A DNA stretch of 64,000 nucleotides, from contig NC_063286.1 of the NCBI RefSeq assembly GCF_910591885.1, positions 4,402,001-4,466,000 of the forward strand, in the 5' to 3' direction. This DNA comes from Bombus terrestris (lineage: Eukaryota > Arthropoda > Insecta > Hymenoptera > Apidae). Made by a program: the position numbers and the translations under genes. Below the pieces are notes generated by a model, which saw only the letters and a list, made by a program, of their open reading frames with translations, ran no database searches and had not been told where the DNA came from. Positions 60,010-64,000 of this stretch are shown piece after piece (the first letter of the stretch is position 1; each line of letters opens with the position of its first letter).

Positions 60010-60325
60010 AATCTCTAGGTTGGTGGTTGAGGAAGGATGCTAACCGCTCTCGAGAGAAAGATGCTAACGGGAAGCATCGTACCTAAGAAAAAGCAGATTG
60101 CTCGTATCTTTTCATAGCTGATAATAAATTTAAACTATTTGTTCGTTTGAAGAACTTTAGGTAGGAAAATCCTAAGATCTATAACGGGTCTTTAGGTTAG
60201 TTAAAGTATGCTATGAAAATGTTTCGACATCTGACAATCAACCAAGGATAGGGTCTTTGTGTAACAAGCCACGGGACTGAAACCGTTACAAAGTTTGCTG
60301 TCGAGTGCCGCTATGTATACAATTA
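60010..60325. repeat. Diverged fragment related to the solo LTR interior
   Basis: GGTTGGTGGTTGAGGAAGGA, GCTAACGGGAAGCATCGT and AAGCCACGGGACTGAAACC match in order the 58060-58325 part of the putative LTR (GTTGGTGGTTAGAGAAAG, GCTAGCGGGAAGCGTCGT, GAGCCACGGGGCAGAAACC). It ends in TGCTGTCGAGTGCCGCTAT, the tail also found in the SINE copies. Confidence 0.5.
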
Positions 60326-60516
60326 TGAAAGCAATTACTATGTCTTCGTTTTTCTAAATCCAGTCATATAACCTTCACGTTGCGAAAATAAAACCTGCCC
60401 ACAGCTGACCATAAATAATTCCAAACAAAGGGTCAGTCAGGTATCTGGGCATGATTCTAGACAGAAGAATGATATGGAAGCAACGCATTGTAAATCCAAA
60501 CAACTTAAATCAAAAT

Positions 60517-61725
60517 TTAAGGGTGTCCTGAATTAGAATATTCTAAAACAGCGTCTTTTTGTAATTTTTTTTAGAGGGAAAAGAAAGAAATACAGTTATT
60601 GAATTTTGAGGTATAGTTTTTTAGTGGATTGAGTAAAAATAAATAATGTAGAATATCGAGAAATTGCAGTTGCAACCCGTAAAATATATTTAGAATAAAT
60701 TAAATAAATATGAATAAATATAAATACCGTCGAAAGACGCTCGTACAAATGTATTCGCAAAGATAGAATATGATCGCTCGCGGATAACTCGATAACTCGT
60801 ATACTTTGTTAATCGTAGATAATAACTCGGACAAATAACTCGTATGTTTACTCGAACTGTAACTTGGATAATGATTCGAATAATAACTGACTCGTTCGTG
60901 ATCGCGTCTGTTTATTTACACTGGTCGGGGGGAGTTGGAAAATTTAAATTCGTCTTAGATCGACGGTTGCCCATAACGGTGACTTTGTTTTGTCTGAAGT
61001 TTATCTATCGTTATGTTTCGTGCGTCAAGGCGGTGTCCGTGTTCCGAGGCACAACAATAACATGAGCCGCTCTCGATCCGCATCGTCCTATGACTCATGT
61101 GTCGCTGCAGTTTTGTATATATTTAACGAATACAAAAAAATTATAACAGATCTCTAAGCCTATTTCATGGGCTGCAGTTTTCAATCGGCGTGAAAGATTC
61201 GCCTCGTAATTCTTGACTGAAACAAAAAACCAAAAAAGGATTAAATTATTATATATTTTTCTTCTGGGTGAACTGAACGAAGGCAGAAAGAGTTTATTTA
61301 AATAGTTGTTATAGTACCTTAAAGTTTATTTTTATTTTAACATCTTTTTTAAGTGCGCCAAAATTTTTAATTTCACATTTTTTCTGCCTTTGTTTAGTTT
61401 TATATCTTTCTTCTGGGTAAACTAAACAAAGGCAGAAAAAAAGGTTATTTAAATAATTGTTATAGCGCCTTAAAGTTTATTTTTTTTTTTAAACATTTTT
61501 TTAAATCCGCCAAAATTTTTAATTTCACATTTTTTGTGCCTTTGTTTAGTTTTATATCTTTCTTCTGGGTAAACTAAACGAAGGCAGAAAAAGAGTTTAT
61601 TTAAATAATTGTTATAGCACCTTAAAGTTTTTTTTCTAAAAAAAACACATTCTTTCTTTAAACCTGCCAAAATTTTTAATTTCACACTATTTCTTGTCTT
61701 TTTTTTAGTTCATCGAGAAGAAAAA
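60517..61725. mobile_element. TTAA-type hairpin-array element, copy 2 (truncated, with an insertion)
   Basis: Opens TTAAGGGTGTCCTGAATTAG and continues like the end of the 27725 element, then AAAAGGATTAAATTATTATA and several tandem units with TTTCTGCCTTTGTTTAGTTT / AAACTAAACAAAGGCAG. The far inverted end is missing. A foreign segment (60621-61109) interrupts it. No coding was seen. Confidence 0.65.
60621..61109. mobile_element. 489-bp insertion inside the hairpin-array element
   Basis: Interrupts sequence that is continuous in the sister element (GGTATGGTTTTATGTATATT). The insertion is flanked by AGTTTT on both sides, a likely target duplication. Its interior has several ATAACTCG repeats (60783-60845). 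It may be a solo LTR or another non-autonomous element; no coding was recognised. Confidence 0.45.
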
Positions 61726-62252
61726 AAGACATTACCCTTTAGATTTAAGCATTAGATTCAACTAGAATTAAATATACGATAAACATATATTATTCAAGTT
61801 AAAGTACCACGCCAGAATAATTTACTTATAATTCTCAATGAGAATTGATTGTAAAATTCTTCCAGATAAAAAGAAAGGAAAAAATATCTTCGTTCTTAAA
61901 TAATGGGGCAACTAGCGAAAAAAATGAAGAAAAGGCGAAGAAACGATGCAGAATATTCATGACGTGCACGTGATTCATCTACATGTTTCAATTTTGTTAT
62001 ATATTTCACAATCGAACATTTTCTTTCCTCTTCTACCGTATTCTTGTATCTTGTGACGTGACTGTTTCTCGTGAGAGATAAGAGCAAGACGAAATGCGAT
62101 CTCTAGCATTTCGTAAACAAAAAAGGACGAAACTGTTCGCTTCTCTTCTGTTTTCTTCTGTTTAATTAATGTAGCGATTAAAATCTCTTTAGTGACGAAA
62201 TATATAAACCGTGCATATTCTGACAACAAAGGACAACCACTTTCATGCTGAT

Positions 62253-62886
62253 TTAAAACCCTTTGAGTGCTGAATACTCGCGGCCTATGTCGTCCGTACG
62301 GACGGCGCGCGTCTAGCGCTGACGATCGCTGTGGACGGAATACTTTTTCGTTAGACTGAACTCTGTTGATTGACTATTGAAAGCGAAAATCGTAATAAGT
62401 TATAGTAATTCTTTTGCACGAGATTAAATGATTCAAGAGCGTTATTTTTTAGTTATTTTTAATTATTTATTGTAAACATTGAAATTTACAGTTAACTAGA
62501 ATTTGGGTAATAAACTAGAAAACAATAAACTAGAAAACTAAATTTAGTAAATATAACACAAGTTAATAATTTAGTTGTGTGTGAAAAATTCAGTGCTTGA
62601 GGAAACTAAAAAAACCAGATGTAGAGTTTTCTTACAAGTGGTGACCGCTTCAACAATAACGAGCCACTATTGGCATTTGTTTACTGCCATAAGGAATGCA
62701 TTTATATTTATTTCACACAAACGTAATAGTATTACTTCTGCGTAGGTGTTCGGAAAAATTGAAAAACCCATACATGCGTCCTTAGTCCATGCCGGGCACT
62801 TACAAAAAACGCATATATATATCCTTAGTCCACACCGATAGCTTTCGCCAGACACCTATATGCGCCCACAGCACTCAAAGGGTTAA
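62253..62886. mobile_element. TTAA-bounded MITE, family 3
   Basis: 634 bp with inverted ends TTAAAACCCTTTGAGTGCTG and, reversed, TTAACCCTTTGAGTGCTG (TTAA at 62253-62256 and 62883-62886). The interior holds a CpG-rich patch (GTCCGTACGGACGGCGCGCG) near the left end and AT-rich DNA otherwise. No transposase was seen. The ends resemble piggyBac-type termini. Confidence 0.6.
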
Positions 62887-63668
62887 AAATGTTATCAAGT
62901 ATCCTATCTTATAAGAAACTGTAAGTAATGACGTATTTAAGTATTATGGCAACATTGGTATTACCCGAAAGAATATTCTCAAAAGCGGAAAACAATCTAA
63001 ATAAAAAGTGGAACAGATTGAAGGAGACTGTTGCGAATTCTCAACTAAACTGTTTTTTCTTTTTTTTTTTTATTTAATTTGTACTTTACAATTTGTCCAG
63101 CTGGACATTCCGTAAATTTTTCTAGCTTAGTTGTTAAATAACATGTGGATGATTACCTCCAGCGGGATGCCATCTTCGAGTCTCAACCAAATAACAATCA
63201 GTCAGGTTGCAACTGATCGGTTGATGTCACGAACTTTGAACGAGATTAACGCTCAAGGTGGAGGTAAATTAAAGATGCCGAGTAGTAGTTCGTTTAGGTT
63301 ATTCATTTTCACTCTTTAGTATACACGAAGAGAATCACTAGCACTTTAAAATACAGAATAATGTTATGTTTATTTAATACGAGTTAGTGTAACACGAAGA
63401 GTATAACGATCTGATCAAGATTGTGGTAAGATGCTCTGTTGAGGAAAATATTAGGTTGGTATGATTACTAGTTCCTACATGCAAAGTTGGTACGATTTCG
63501 AACGACGCTCTTTTGTTTTGGTGTCCGCCATGTGTTAATTATCCGAGTATGTCCGGTGTGTTCATATGGCTGTACATGGTAGTGAAATACGGAATATATT
63601 AATTAAATATGTGTGAATCAATTAAATATCCAACTCCAAAACCTATTTAATAACATTCTCAAGAAGCT
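62887..63668. other. Repeat-like DNA without clear boundaries
   Basis: A T-rich run at 63052-63072 followed by AATTTGTCCAGCTGGAC, and two loose copies of ACACGAAGAGWATMAC (63313, 63396). These suggest an old retroelement end, but no family can be assigned. Confidence 0.35.
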
Positions 63669-63944
63669 TTACCTGGTCCTTATGTACCAATTTTGTACTC
63701 CCGGATTTTCCTTCTTACCATGGTTCTTATGGGATAGGAAATCTATTATTTCAAATCTTGTACTTGTGTATTCTCGTAGGCGCATATTCTCCGGTATTGC
63801 TGATGCATACCAGATCTTTACTTTAGACCTTAGGGTGTTTATGAGCTTCTTAATGAGATCTGCGTCGTAAGATTTACAATTTGGTGGGTAGGAAATTCGA
63901 ACTTTCCCGAAAAAAGCAGATGTGTTGTTCGGGTCATTGTGACA
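63669..63944 (-). pseudogene. Unrecognised degenerate reading frame at the right edge
   Basis: A 91-codon minus-strand frame without an initiator Met: FFGKVRISYPPNCKSYDADL, IKKLINTLRSKVKIWYASAI, FEIIDFLSHKNHGKKENPGV. The same frame continues upstream past one TGA to the window edge (VDDVLSMMLRCD), and a sensible protein composition holds throughout. It may be a decayed transposon protein or an exon of a gene lying to the right. I do not recognise the family. Confidence 0.3.
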
Positions 63945-64000
63945 TCAATCACATCGCAACATCATCGATAAGACATCGTCCACTGAGCTTCGAATTTTTT

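Overview
This is nuclear DNA from an insect, most likely a hymenopteran and probably a bee. The genes are intron-bearing with GT-AG splice sites, the background is AT-rich with local CpG-rich islands, the proteins are metazoan housekeeping proteins, and the mobile elements (piggyBac-like, Tc1/mariner, R1-like, tRNA-derived SINE) are typical of insects. The species assignment is inference; the gene identities rest on protein motifs and on splice phases checked exon by exon.

Layout. From 1 to about 30.5 kb the window holds the 5' part of one gene on the minus strand, a Tec-family tyrosine kinase (Btk29A). Two exons encode its PH domain (27458-27643 and 2978-3239) and a likely two-codon first coding exon lies near 30448. 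The remaining kinase exons lie left of the window. Its 24 kb intron is a store of mobile elements: three TTAA-bounded piggyBac-like elements plus a fragment, other TTAA-bounded elements, a decayed Tc1 element, palindromic mariner-type MITEs of about 80 bp, two tRNA-derived SINE copies, a 77-nt poly-A run and degenerate tandem arrays. It also contains a GC-richer island (about 20.0-21.4 kb) that could be an alternative promoter.

From 33.0 to 55.6 kb the window becomes gene-dense: MED7 (+), API5 (-), ETFA (-), RpL39 (+), mRpL22 (-), DNAJB12/14 (+) and a HGSNAT-type lysosomal acetyltransferase (+). All seven can be assembled to complete reading frames (227, 526, 333, 51, 211, 365 and 554 aa). 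ETFA/RpL39 and mRpL22/DNAJB12-14 are divergent pairs that could share promoters; MED7/API5 and RpL39/mRpL22 are convergent pairs. The genes share no single pathway; they serve transcription, survival, mitochondrial electron transfer, cytosolic and mitochondrial translation, ER protein quality control and lysosomal heparan sulfate breakdown.

From 56 kb to the end the window is mobile-element debris: an AT-rich minisatellite interrupted by an R1-like LINE fragment, a probable 1.0 kb solo LTR, a second hairpin-array element itself interrupted by a 0.49 kb insertion, another TTAA-bounded MITE and a degenerate reading frame at the right edge. A short possible terminal exon of an unidentified minus-strand gene lies at 56092-56131.

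The most unusual signals are several distinct families of TTAA-bounded non-autonomous elements, two of them carrying internal repeat arrays, and three uncatalogued inverted-repeat insertions in the gene-dense part. No new defence or metabolic system was seen.
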